10,088 nucleotides of DNA, taken from contig DMCH01000066.1 of the NCBI GenBank assembly GCA_003446775.1, positions 1-10,088 on the forward strand. Direction: 5' to 3'. A program made the position numbers and the translations under genes. The notes below the pieces were generated by a model that was not told the DNA's origin, did no database searches, and saw nothing but the letters and a program-made list of their open reading frames with translations. The stretch comes from Chloroflexota bacterium (lineage in GTDB: Bacteria; Chloroflexota; Dormibacteria; Dormibacterales; Dormibacteraceae). This document shows, in pieces, positions 1-7,747 of the stretch (the stretch's first letter is position 1; each line of letters begins with the position of its first letter).

Positions 1-153
1 GGCGCGATCAACCAGGCCGTGAAAGCGATCGCGATCTCACGCGGCTACGTGGCGCCGGGAGGGCTTGACCTGGTCTGCATACCGGCTTTCATCGACATCT
101 CAATCGACGGCGAGGAACGTACCGGGATCCGCCTGCTCGTGGAGAGCCGCTGA
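1..153 (+). CDS. spoVS: Stage V sporulation protein S (SpoVS), C-terminal part, 5' truncated by window edge
   Basis: Reading frame 1 is open from the first base to a TGA at 151-153 and gives the last 50 residues of a SpoVS-family protein. I recognise the family by GAINQAVKAIAISRGYVAP near the left edge, then a CIPAF segment and a DGEERTGIRLLVE ending. These match the C-terminal half of the roughly 86-residue family almost residue for residue. SpoVS is a small Alba-like nucleic-acid-binding protein. In B. subtilis it acts in late sporulation (coat and septation control), but it is also found in many non-sporulating Chloroflexota and Deinococcus-Thermus, so its presence does not prove sporulation. 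In B. subtilis it lies a few genes upstream of miaB and mutSL, which fits the order here. The N-terminal half and any promoter lie outside the window. Confidence 0.93.
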   Translation, partial: GAINQAVKAIAISRGYVAPGGLDLVCIPAFIDISIDGEERTGIRLLVESR

Positions 154-167
154 CGCACCGGCTTGAA

Positions 168-1490
168 GTGGCACCCTCTCCCCGCAGGGGAGAGGGATCA
201 GGGGAGAGGGGCGGGAAAACTAGAGCGCGTTCGTTCCATATCTGGACGATCGGCTGTCAGATGAACGCAGCCGACTCCGAGAGCCTGGCGCGGAGGCTGC
301 TCGCAGCCGGCTACATTGAGGATTCGCTCGACCGGGCCGACGTCGCAATCCTCAACACTTGCGTAGTCCGCCAGGCATCAGAGGATCGGGTCTATTCCAA
401 GCTCCACGAGCTCAAGGCCTGGAAGACGCCCGACCGGACGATTGCGGTCACCGGTTGCATCGTGGCCAAAGAGGGCGATGGTTTACGGGCACGGTTCCCG
501 CACCTCGACGCGGTCGTGCCCATCGGCGAATACGAGGACTTCCTGGCCGGCCTCGCGGCCCGATATGACTACTCGGAGGGCGAGGCGTTGCCGCCGACCG
601 GTCGCACGGGAGTCAGCCACTACGTGCGCGTGATCCAGGGCTGCGACCACAACTGCACGTTCTGCATCGTGCCCCGCGTGCGCGGCCGCGAACGTCATGT
701 CCCGATGCCCGACGTCCTGGAGGAATGCCGCGCCGCGGTGCTGGCCGGCGCGAGGGAAATCGTTCTGCTCGGCCAGAACGTCGATGACTACCGCGACCCA
801 GACGGTCGTGGGGGCCTCGCGGCTTTGGTTCGGGAGGTCGAGAGGATCCCCGAGCTGAAGCGGCTGCGCTTCATGACCTCTCATCCACAGGACCTCGAGC
901 CTGAGCTCCTGGAGGTAATGGCGGCGAGCGACGTTGTGTGCCGAGAGCTGCAGCTGCCCGTGCAGTCCGGAGACGACGGAATCCTGAAGCGCATGGCGCG
1001 CGGCTACCAGACCAGGCACTACCGCGCCATCGTCGAACGCGCCCGCGCGCTGATGCCCGACCTCGGCCTGGTGACGGACGTGATCGTCGGTTTCCCGGGT
1101 GAGTCGGAGACAGCATTTCTCAACACGCGGAACCTGCTCGAGGAGATGGAGTTCGACGTCGTGCACCTGGCGATGTACTCGCCGCGCCCCGGCACATTTG
1201 CCGCCACCAAGATGGCCGATGACGTTCCGGGCGCCGAGAAGCTCAGGCGCCTCAACGATCTGCTCGCCCTGCAGCGCGAGATCGCCACGCGCAAGACGGC
1301 GCGCTGGGTGGGCCGCGATGTTGAGGTGCTGGTCGAAGGCACCGACGAATTGGGGCGTCCGTACGGCCGCATCCGGCAGGGCAAACGCGCGATCGTCATG
1401 CGCGGGTCGGGGGTGGCGCCGGGCGACGTGATCACCTTGCGCGTCCTCCAGGCCACAGCCGGTCAGCTCATCGGACTGCCGGCGGCGTGA
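168..1490 (+). CDS. miaB: tRNA-2-methylthio-N6-dimethylallyladenosine synthase MiaB (radical SAM methylthiotransferase)
   Basis: MiaB methylthiolates i6A37 of tRNAs reading UNN codons to give ms2i6A37, using SAM and two [4Fe-4S] clusters. In the 440-residue reading, the N-terminal cluster cysteines are C30 (IGCQMN), C65 (NTCVVR) and C97 (TGCI). The radical SAM triad is C159-x3-C163-x2-C166 in GCDHNCTFC. LGQNV (201-205), TSHP (237-240), LPVQSG (263-268) and DVIVGFPGE (304-312) are family hallmarks, and a C-terminal TRAM domain spans about 377-436. The LGQNV and TSHP motifs favour MiaB over MtaB or RimO. The start is uncertain. GTG 168 is the only ATG/GTG/TTG codon in frame shortly before the first cysteine motif, but it has no clear ribosome site, and the next 15 codons are palindromic repeat. 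A CTG at 150-152 overlapping the spoVS stop has GGAGAG at 141-146. The stop overlaps the mutS start by 4 bp. Confidence 0.94.
   Translation: MAPSPRRGEGSGERGGKTRARSFHIWTIGCQMNAADSESLARRLLAAGYIEDSLDRADVAILNTCVVRQASEDRVYSKLHELKAWKTPDRTIAVTGCIVAKEGDGLRARFPHLDAVVPIGEYEDFLAGLAARYDYSEGEALPPTGRTGVSHYVRVIQGCDHNCTFCIVPRVRGRERHVPMPDVLEECRAAVLAGAREIVLLGQNVDDYRDPDGRGGLAALVREVERIPELKRLRFMTSHPQDLEPELLEVMAASDVVCRELQLPVQSGDDGILKRMARGYQTRHYRAIVERARALMPDLGLVTDVIVGFPGESETAFLNTRNLLEEMEFDVVHLAMYSPRPGTFAATKMADDVPGAEKLRRLNDLLALQREIATRKTARWVGRDVEVLVEGTDELGRPYGRIRQGKRAIVMRGSGVAPGDVITLRVLQATAGQLIGLPAA
174..211. repeat. GC-rich palindromic repeat between spoVS and the conserved part of miaB
   Basis: CCCTCTCCCC at 174-183 and GGGGAGAGGG at 187-196 form a perfect 10-bp inverted repeat around a GCA loop. 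A third, direct copy of the right arm (GGGGAGAGGGG) follows at 201-211. The pattern resembles the widespread 'CCCTCTCCC...GGGAGAGGG' intergenic palindromes seen in many high-GC genomes, which when translated give PSPRRGEGSGERG-like peptides. It begins 20 bp after the spoVS stop and lies downstream of the apparent GTG start of miaB, so it is read as codons 3-15 of that gene. In RNA it would fold into a very stable hairpin. There is no T-run after it, so a simple intrinsic terminator is unlikely. It may be an mRNA processing or stability element, or a repeat that inserted at the gene start. Confidence 0.7.
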
Positions 1491-3973
1491 GTACGACGCC
1501 TCCTCTGACCCCGGTCATGCGGCAGTACCGGGAGGCGAAGGAGCAGCACCCCGAAGGCATCCTCCTCTTCCGGCTCGGCGACTTCTATGAGGTGTTCTTC
1601 GACGACGCTCTGATCGCCGCGCCAGTGATGGGGGTCACGCTGACCTCGCGCCCATTGGGCAAGTCGGGGCGGGCGCCCATGTGCGGCGTCCCTTACCACG
1701 CATGGCAGCTGTACGTGGGCAAGCTTTTGCGCGCGGGCCACAAGGTGGTCATCTGTGATCAGGTGGAGGCCCCCGGCAAGGGCCCGATCGTCAAACGCGA
1801 CGTCACACGCGTTCTGACCCCGGGGACGGTCGTCGAGGATTCTTATCTGGACCCGACGCGTCCCAACTATTTGGTCGCGGCCTGGACCCGCGGCGCCGAG
1901 GCCGGCCTGGCCGCATGCGACGTTTCCACCGGCGAGCTGCTCCTGAGCCAGCTCCCCGCCGACCGGTTGAGCGCCGAGCTCGAGCGGCTGGCGCCGGCAG
2001 AGCTACTGACACCACCCGAGGTCGAGCAATACAAATTCGATCCCGTCCGTGGGCAGCAGCGACTGCGTGACGTACTGGGAATCGCCTATCCGGCGGCGGT
2101 GGGCGCAGGCGACGCTCCGCTCGCTGTCGGCGCCGCGGGTGTCGTGCTCGACTATCTGAAGCAGATCCAGACTCGCATCGGTCCTGGGCTCCTGAGCGTC
2201 CGCACCTATTCGCCCGACGCGACCATGCCGCTCGACGCCGCCACCGTGCGCAACCTGGAGCTGCCCGAGCTCGTCAAGCTCGTCGACCACACGCGAACGC
2301 CCATCGGCGCTCGCCGGCTGCGCACGTGGCTGGGAGCGCCCCTGCGAGACGCCGAGTCGATCGAGCTGCGACTCAGCGCGGTCGATGAGCTCGTCGCCGC
2401 CCCGACCCTCCAGGACCGGCTGGCGACCGCACTCAAAGACGTGGGCGACCTCGAGCGCCTCGTGTCACGCGCAGCCCAAGGCCGGGCGGGAGCTCGCGAC
2501 CTGGTCGCCCTGCGCCGCTCTCTCGACGCGATCCCAGCCGTCCGCGATACGGCCGGCGCGTGTGAAGCGCTCGCGATCCGCGAGCTGACCGCGCAGATCA
2601 CGATTGCGCCCGAGCTCACATCAGAGCTGCAACGCGCGCTCATCGAGGACCCGCCGGTGCACGCGCGCGACGGCGGCGCCATCCGCCGTGGTTACGACGA
2701 CGAGCTCGACGGGATCACAGACGCGTCACAGAGCGCGCGGGAGTGGATCGCCGCCCTCGAGGCATCGGAGCGCCGGCGGACCGGCATCCGCTCGCTCAAG
2801 GTCGGATTCAACAAAGTGTTCGGCTACTACATCGAGATCAGCAACGCCAACACCGTCTCGGTCCCGACCGACTACATCCGCAAGCAGACGCTGACGGGCG
2901 CTGAGCGCTATCTCACGCCGGAGCTCAAAGAGAAGGAAGCGGTTGTCCTCACTGCTCAGGAACGCATCGCTGCCAGGGAGGTCGAGATCCTTCGCGACCT
3001 GGGCGGCAAGGTGGCGGAGTCCGCGCCGGCTCTACGGACGACCGCGCAGGCGATCGGGAGCATCGACGCCCTGAGGAGCCTGGCGGTTGCGGCCACACAC
3101 GACCGGTGGCGACGGCCCTCAGTCAACGCGAGTCTCATCCTCAGCATCAAGGGCGGCCGCCATCCGCTGGTCGAGCGCCATCTCGCGGATGGAGCCTTTG
3201 TCGCCAACGACCTCAAGCTGGATCCCGACGACCAGCAGATAACGATCCTCACCGGGCCGAACATGGCAGGCAAGTCGACGTTCCTGCGGCAGGCCGCGGT
3301 GATCGTGCTGCTGGCGCAGTGCGGAAGCTTTGTGCCCGCCGACTCGGCAGTCGTCGGTCTTGTGGATCGCATCTTCACGCGCGTCGGAGCGCACGACGAC
3401 ATCACTGCCGGCATGTCCACGTTCATGGTGGAGATGACCGAAACCGCGAACATCCTCAACCACGCGACGCGTTCGTCGCTTGTGATCCTCGACGAGGTGG
3501 GGAGGGGGACGTCGACATATGACGGTCTCTCGATTGCGCAGGCGGTCGTCGAGTACATGCACGACTCGCCGCGCCTCGGCTGCAGGACTCTTTTCGCTAC
3601 GCACTATCACGAGCTGACAGCGCTGGCCGAGCGATTGCCTCGGGTTCGAAACGAGCGCGTCGAGGTGCTGGAGGAGGGCGAGACGGTGCGCTTCCTGCAC
3701 CACGTCGTGCCTGGTGGGGCGGATCGGTCCTACGGCATCCATGTAGCGGCGCTGGCCGGGCTACCTTCGGGAGTGATCGCGCGCGCCCGCCAGGTGCTGG
3801 CCGAGCTCGAGCGCCAGCGTCCCTTGGAGCCGCCCGAGCAGCAGCTCGGGTTGCCGATGGAGATGGCGCCGGACCCGCTGCGCAAGGAGCTCGAGGAGAT
3901 CCAGCCCGATACGCTCAGCCCCCTCGAAGCCCTCCAGAAGCTCTACGAGCTCCGGTCCAGGCTGGACGGATGA
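1487..3973 (+). CDS. mutS: DNA mismatch repair protein MutS
   Basis: MutS binds base mismatches and small loops as a dimeric clamp and, using ATP, recruits MutL. The 828-residue product is a full-length MutS1. Domain I carries the mismatch-wedging Phe-X-Glu motif at F33-Y34-E35 (GDFYEVF). The connector domain is about 125-250, and the core and clamp about 260-560, including a KVGFNKVFGYYIEI clamp segment around 438-451. The ATPase domain is about 560-775: Walker A GPNMAGKST (590-598, K596), DDITAGMSTF signature region (637-646), Walker B VILDEVGRGTST (666-677, D669/E670), ATHYHEL (704-710) and the RSYGI motif (747-751). The tail ends in the usual SPLEAL-x-LYEL segment. Translation starts at GTG 1487, which overlaps the miaB stop as GTGA. 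There is no strong ribosome site, so coupling to miaB is likely. The gene also overlaps mutL by 4 bp. No anomaly was seen. Confidence 0.98.
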   Translation: MSTTPPLTPVMRQYREAKEQHPEGILLFRLGDFYEVFFDDALIAAPVMGVTLTSRPLGKSGRAPMCGVPYHAWQLYVGKLLRAGHKVVICDQVEAPGKGPIVKRDVTRVLTPGTVVEDSYLDPTRPNYLVAAWTRGAEAGLAACDVSTGELLLSQLPADRLSAELERLAPAELLTPPEVEQYKFDPVRGQQRLRDVLGIAYPAAVGAGDAPLAVGAAGVVLDYLKQIQTRIGPGLLSVRTYSPDATMPLDAATVRNLELPELVKLVDHTRTPIGARRLRTWLGAPLRDAESIELRLSAVDELVAAPTLQDRLATALKDVGDLERLVSRAAQGRAGARDLVALRRSLDAIPAVRDTAGACEALAIRELTAQITIAPELTSELQRALIEDPPVHARDGGAIRRGYDDELDGITDASQSAREWIAALEASERRRTGIRSLKVGFNKVFGYYIEISNANTVSVPTDYIRKQTLTGAERYLTPELKEKEAVVLTAQERIAAREVEILRDLGGKVAESAPALRTTAQAIGSIDALRSLAVAATHDRWRRPSVNASLILSIKGGRHPLVERHLADGAFVANDLKLDPDDQQITILTGPNMAGKSTFLRQAAVIVLLAQCGSFVPADSAVVGLVDRIFTRVGAHDDITAGMSTFMVEMTETANILNHATRSSLVILDEVGRGTSTYDGLSIAQAVVEYMHDSPRLGCRTLFATHYHELTALAERLPRVRNERVEVLEEGETVRFLHHVVPGGADRSYGIHVAALAGLPSGVIARARQVLAELERQRPLEPPEQQLGLPMEMAPDPLRKELEEIQPDTLSPLEALQKLYELRSRLDG

Positions 3974-5628
3974 CCGAGATCCACGTCCTCGCACCCGAGG
4001 TGGCCGATGCGATCGCCGCGGGAGAGGTGGTCGAGCGGCCTGCTTCGGTGGTGAAGGAGCTCGTGGAAAACGCCCTCGATGCCGACGCGCGCCGCATCGG
4101 CATCGACGTGCGCGGAGCGGGCCGGACGTCAATTCGCGTCAGCGACGACGGAAGCGGAATCCCGGCGGAAGAGCTGCCGCTTGCATTCGTGCGCCACGCG
4201 ACGAGCAAGGTCACAGCCCTGTCGGACCTCGACGCCATCACGAGCCTCGGGTTTCGCGGCGAGGCACTTGCGAGCATCGCCGCGGTCGCGGACGTCGAGG
4301 GCACGAGCGCCGGCGCTCGCATTCACATCAGGGCGGGTGAGGTTATCGAGCATGGCGCCGGGCCGCTGCTGACCGGGGTCACGATCGAGGTACGGGATCT
4401 GTTTGCCAACGTGCCGGCACGGCTCAAGTTCTTGAAGTCCGACGCCACCGAGGTCGCCGCCATCAAGGATGTGGTGACCGCATTCGCACTCTTGCATCCT
4501 CACGTGCGATTCCAGCTCACGATCGACGGCCGCGCCGCCGTCAGCAGCGCAGGTGACGGTGACCGGCGCCGCGCATTCGCATCGGTGCATGGGGCGGCGG
4601 TCGCCGCGGAAATGCTGGACATCGTGGGCCTGCCGCTGGTCAGCGGAATGGTGTCTCAACCTCGGCTGAGCCGAGGCAGTCGCGACGGGCTCGTGCTGGC
4701 GGTGAACGGACGGCCGATCACGTCGCGCCCTCTTCTTTACGCGTTGGAGGACTGCTACCAGGGCCGCCTCGAGCGCGGCCGGCATCCGATCGCGGCGATC
4801 GACATTGGCATCGACGCGGCTCTGGTCGACGTCAACGTGCATCCAGCCAAGCGTGAGGTCCGCTTCCGCGATGAAGGGGCTGTCTTCGCAGCGCTGCAGC
4901 GAGCCGTCCGGTCGGCGCTTGGAGCCAGCGAGCCGGTCCGCTACCAAACTTCACAACCGGCGTCGGCCGTCGCCGCGGCGCGGGCTCACGTGCCTCAGCT
5001 CGTGGTCCACGGCTCCGCCCTGTTGCCCATGGAGCAAGATGTACCGAGCCCAGCCTCGGCCGGTGTGCTCCGCCCGATCGGCCAGGTCGGCCCCGGCTAC
5101 CTGGTCGCCGAAGGGCCGCAGGGCCTGGTCCTCGTCGACCAGCACGCCGCCCACGAACGTGTCCTCTACAACCGGCTGCTGGAACGGCTGCGCACCGGAC
5201 TGGGCGCCAGCCAGCCGCTCCTGATGCCGCAGGCGGTCGACTTGGAGCCTTCGCTGATAGCGGCGGCGGCCGATCACCGCGCCGACCTGGCGACCCTTGG
5301 GCTCGAGTACGAGGAGTTCGGCCCTCGCAGCCTTCGCATCACCGCGGTGCCCGTCGAGATGCCGGCGGGCCGCGCCACCGCGGCTGTGCAGGAAACGCTG
5401 GCGGCCTTGAGCGAGACGCGCGGCGATCAAGCGATGCACAAAGCGGCGGCCGCACTTGCGTGTCATTCCGCGGTCCGCTTTGGCGACGTCCTCGAGCTCG
5501 CCGAGCAGCGAAGGCTGCTGGCCGACCTCGAGACGGCCGAGGAGTCGATCACGTGCCCGCACGGTCGGCCCACACGATTGGTCGTCGAGTGGCAAGAGCT
5601 CACGCGCCACTTCCGAAGAAACTACTGA
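3970..5628 (+). CDS. mutL: DNA mismatch repair protein MutL (GHKL ATPase, nicking-endonuclease type)
   Basis: MutL couples mismatch recognition by MutS to strand incision. The 552-residue product has the GHKL ATPase motifs in order: IAAGEVVERPASVVKELVEN with E33/N34 (motif I), DDGSGI (59-64), RHATSK (75-80) and LGFRGEAL (93-100). The transducer domain has NGRPI (246-250) and DVNVHPAKREVRF (287-299). After a short linker of about 40 residues, the C-terminal domain carries DQHAAHERVLYN (390-401), ACHSAVRFGD (497-506) and CPHGRPT (529-535). These metal-binding motifs mark endonuclease MutLs and are absent from the E. coli type, consistent with an organism that uses MutL itself to nick. The second Glu of the DQHA(X)2E(X)4E motif is Asn401 here; D390, H392 and E396 remain. 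The protein is shorter than many MutLs (about 600 or more), mainly in the linker. ATG 3970 overlaps the mutS stop as ATGA. Confidence 0.97.
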   Translation: MTEIHVLAPEVADAIAAGEVVERPASVVKELVENALDADARRIGIDVRGAGRTSIRVSDDGSGIPAEELPLAFVRHATSKVTALSDLDAITSLGFRGEALASIAAVADVEGTSAGARIHIRAGEVIEHGAGPLLTGVTIEVRDLFANVPARLKFLKSDATEVAAIKDVVTAFALLHPHVRFQLTIDGRAAVSSAGDGDRRRAFASVHGAAVAAEMLDIVGLPLVSGMVSQPRLSRGSRDGLVLAVNGRPITSRPLLYALEDCYQGRLERGRHPIAAIDIGIDAALVDVNVHPAKREVRFRDEGAVFAALQRAVRSALGASEPVRYQTSQPASAVAAARAHVPQLVVHGSALLPMEQDVPSPASAGVLRPIGQVGPGYLVAEGPQGLVLVDQHAAHERVLYNRLLERLRTGLGASQPLLMPQAVDLEPSLIAAAADHRADLATLGLEYEEFGPRSLRITAVPVEMPAGRATAAVQETLAALSETRGDQAMHKAAAALACHSAVRFGDVLELAEQRRLLADLETAEESITCPHGRPTRLVVEWQELTRHFRRNY

Positions 5629-5631
5629 TTG

Positions 5632-5669
5632 CCCCACGAACACAGAGGCTGCGCCGTGTGTTCGCGGGG
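5632..5669 (+). promoter_or_regulatory. Large stem-loop in the mutL-miaA gap, covering the miaA translation start region
   Basis: CCCC-A-CGAACAC (5632-5643) pairs with GTGTTCG-C-GGGG (5658-5669). This makes a 12-position stem with one A/C mismatch and a 14-nt loop (5644-5657). It begins three bases after the mutL stop. The right arm contains the GTG candidate start of miaA (5658) and the GGGGA just upstream of the alternative TTG start (5676), and the loop contains AGAGG. Folding would therefore hide either initiation site. With only three Ts downstream (5675-5677) it is a poor intrinsic terminator. A translational or mRNA-processing role is inferred. Confidence 0.6.
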
Positions 5670-6575
5670 ACCCCTTTGAGTCAGCACCTTCGCGTTCCCG
5701 TAATCGTCGGGCCGACAGGCATCGGCAAGTCCGGGCTGGCGTTCGAAGTGGCGTTGAAGATCGGGGGTGAGATCGTAGTTGCCGACTCGCGCCAGGTCTA
5801 CCAACGCCTGGACATCGCCACCAACAAGCCAAGCGTCGACCAACGAAGCCGCGTGCGCTATCACATGATCGATTTCGTAGATCCTGCGGCGAGCTTCAAC
5901 GCCGCCGAGTACGTGGAAGGCGCTCGCGCCGCCATCGACGACATCGCCGCTCGCGGACGGGTACCCATCATCGAGGGCGGGACCATGCTCTACGTCGACG
6001 CCCTATGCGACGGGTTCAGCCTCACCGGCGTGCCACCCAACCCAGACCTGCGCAGCGAGCTTGGTCAACTCGATGCCGCCGAATTGAGTGAGCGGCTCCT
6101 GACTTTGGACCCCGATCCCGGCGTCGACCTGCGCAATCCCGTCCGCATGGTGCGCGCAATCGAAGTGCTGGAGGCAGCAGGAGCGCCTCTGCGCCGGTTG
6201 CGCCGCCGAACGCCGCCGCCGTGGCAACCGGTTCGCATCGGCCTCGTGGCCCCACTCGAAGTCATCGACCGCCGCCTCGACGAGCGCAGCCAGACCCAGG
6301 TTGAGCGCGGGCTCGTGGCGGAGACGCAGGCCGCGCTCGACGTCGGGGTTCCCGCAACCGCATATGTCATGACCGGGATCGGCTACGCAGAAGCGCTGGC
6401 GCACATCAGGGGTGAGCTGACGCTCGCGGAGCTTCCACTCGCGATGGCCCGATCGAACCGCCGCTACGCGCGGCGCCAGCTGCGGTGGTGGCGGCGCGAT
6501 TCGCGCGTCCGGTGGTTTGACATCGAGCCCCATCCGCTGGCCGCTATCCTCAACTACGTGAAGGAGCCGTCTTGA
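5658..6575 (+). CDS. miaA: tRNA dimethylallyltransferase MiaA
   Basis: MiaA transfers the dimethylallyl group of DMAPP to N6 of A37 in UNN-reading tRNAs, making the i6A substrate of MiaB, which is encoded upstream. In the 305-residue reading, visible family motifs are: P-loop VGPTGIGKS (17-25); VADSRQVY (41-48) with the catalytic Asp43, followed by TNKPS; YHMIDFVDPAASF (68-80); IEGGTMLYVDAL (105-116); NPVRMVRAIEV (160-170); TGIGYAEAL (239-247); and RRYARRQLRWWRR (268-280). The length is close to the usual 300-316. The open frame extends back into mutL, but that part is a shadow. The start is GTG 5658 (GAGG 5645-5648, 9-nt spacing) or TTG 5676 (GGGGA 5666-5670, 5-nt spacing), and both lie in or beside the stem-loop. 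I chose GTG without strong preference. The stop overlaps the next gene by 4 bp (TTGA). Confidence 0.95.
   Translation: MFAGTPLSQHLRVPVIVGPTGIGKSGLAFEVALKIGGEIVVADSRQVYQRLDIATNKPSVDQRSRVRYHMIDFVDPAASFNAAEYVEGARAAIDDIAARGRVPIIEGGTMLYVDALCDGFSLTGVPPNPDLRSELGQLDAAELSERLLTLDPDPGVDLRNPVRMVRAIEVLEAAGAPLRRLRRRTPPPWQPVRIGLVAPLEVIDRRLDERSQTQVERGLVAETQAALDVGVPATAYVMTGIGYAEALAHIRGELTLAELPLAMARSNRRYARRQLRWWRRDSRVRWFDIEPHPLAAILNYVKEPS
6561..6566 (+). promoter_or_regulatory. Strong Shine-Dalgarno AAGGAG deciding the TTG start of the dapL-like gene
   Basis: AAGGAG sits inside the last codons of miaA, 5 nt before TTG 6572-6574. It is the best ribosome site in the operon. It supports initiation at a TTG that overlaps the miaA stop (TTGA) and suggests that this gene is translated efficiently in its own right. 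Confidence 0.75.
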
Positions 6576-7747
6576 AAGGCACGACCAGCGCCGGCGCTCA
6601 GCGCCTGGGGCTCATCCCGCCCTACCTGTTCGCGGAGATCGACCGCAAGGTGCAGGAGAAGAAGAGAGCGGGCGTGGATGTGATCTCGCTTGGCATCGGC
6701 GACCCCGACCTGCCGACTCCTCAACGTATCGTCAGCGTGCTACAGGAGGCCGCCGCCGACCCGGCCAACCACCGCTATCCGTCCTACTTCGGGCTGGCCG
6801 AGCTGCGCGAGGCGATCGCGCACTGGTATCGCGAGCGTTTCCGCGTGACGCTGGATCCTGCCACCGAGATCCTGCCGACCCTCGGTTCGAAGGACGGGAT
6901 CAGCCACGTGCCGCTCGCGCTCGTCGATCCCGGAGACGTCGTCCTCGCGCCCGACCCGGGCTACACGGTGTACGTCACCGGCGCGCTGATGGCCGGCGGC
7001 GAGCCATACATCATGCCGCTCGAGCCGCAGAACCACTGGCTGCCGGACCTCGATGCCATCCCCGCTGCGACAGCGGAGCGCGCGCGACTGATGTGGCTCA
7101 ACTACCCCAACAATCCCACCGCGGCCGTGGCTGATCGCGCATTCCTCGAGCACGCCGTCGATTTCTGTCGCCGTCACGGCATCGTTTTGTGCCACGACGC
7201 GCCGTATTCGGAGATCGCGTTCGACGGCTACAGGCCGCTCAGCCTCTTCGAGATCGATGGCGCCAATGAGGTCGGCCTCGAGTTCCACTCGCTGTCAAAG
7301 ACGTACAACATGACCGGCTGGCGGATCGGATGGGTGTGCGGACGGGCGGACCTGGTGGCCTTGATCGGGCAGCTCAAAACCAACATCGACTCCGGCATCT
7401 TCCAGGCCGTCCAGTGGGCTGCGATCGAGGCCCTGAATGGGGGAGAGGACGAAACGCGGGCCGCCTGCGAGGTCTACGCAAGGCGCCACCGCTTGGTCGC
7501 GGATACCCTGAACAGCCTGGGGTGGTCGATCAAGCCTCCACGCGCGACCTTTTACGTATGGGCTCCGGTACCGTCAGGTTATGACTCGATCCGATTCGCG
7601 AGCCACGTGCTCGACGAGGTGGGCGTGAACATCACACCGGGCGTCGGCTTCGGCGCCCACGGCGAGGGCTACTTCCGGCTTTCGGTTACCGCTCCCGACG
7701 CTCGTCTGGAGGAAGCGATGGCGCGCCTGAGGCGGCTCAAGCTCTGA
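6572..7747 (+). CDS. dapL: PLP-dependent class I/II aminotransferase, probable LL-diaminopimelate aminotransferase
   Basis: This is a 391-residue fold-type I aminotransferase. Substrate-loop and cofactor motifs are ISLGIGDPDLPTP (38-50), YPSYFGLAELREA (69-81), GSKDGI (105-110), DPGYTVY (128-134), NYPNNPTA (177-184, N181), HDAPYSE (208-214, D209 and Y212 at the PLP ring), SLSKTYNMTGWR (240-251, Schiff-base K243 and phosphate-binding R251), and FRLSVT (368-373, R369 for the substrate carboxylate). The GIGDPDLPTP and KTYNMTGWR stretches resemble the LL-diaminopimelate aminotransferase group. Members of that group convert tetrahydrodipicolinate plus glutamate directly to LL-diaminopimelate for lysine and peptidoglycan. 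That substrate is inferred: related aspartate- or alanine-type aminotransferases share these motifs and no other dap gene is nearby. Translation starts at TTG 6572 with AAGGAG upstream. The gene occupies the position of hfq in the E. coli mutL-miaA-hfq-hflX operon. Confidence 0.85.
   Translation: MKGTTSAGAQRLGLIPPYLFAEIDRKVQEKKRAGVDVISLGIGDPDLPTPQRIVSVLQEAAADPANHRYPSYFGLAELREAIAHWYRERFRVTLDPATEILPTLGSKDGISHVPLALVDPGDVVLAPDPGYTVYVTGALMAGGEPYIMPLEPQNHWLPDLDAIPAATAERARLMWLNYPNNPTAAVADRAFLEHAVDFCRRHGIVLCHDAPYSEIAFDGYRPLSLFEIDGANEVGLEFHSLSKTYNMTGWRIGWVCGRADLVALIGQLKTNIDSGIFQAVQWAAIEALNGGEDETRAACEVYARRHRLVADTLNSLGWSIKPPRATFYVWAPVPSGYDSIRFASHVLDEVGVNITPGVGFGAHGEGYFRLSVTAPDARLEEAMARLRRLKL

Noticed and set aside
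174..211. Intrinsic terminator after spoVS
   Set aside because: The hairpin is strong but no T-run follows; the downstream bases are purine-rich repeat.
5460..5657. Upstream extension of the miaA frame from 5460
   Set aside because: It lies within the mutL C-terminal coding region, is Arg/Ala-rich shadow sequence, and MiaA proteins begin close to the P-loop.
5637..5664. CGAAC...GTTCG in the mutL-miaA gap as a LexA box
   Set aside because: The half-sites are about 18 nt apart instead of 4, so LexA could not bind them as a box; they are arms of the RNA stem-loop.
4951..5832. Long - strand open frames opposite mutL (also 4129-4947, 483-1166 and 3119-3742)
   Set aside because: Stop-poor antisense frames are expected at this GC; the products are Arg/Gly/His-rich and unrecognisable, with no ribosome site and fully opposite well-identified genes.
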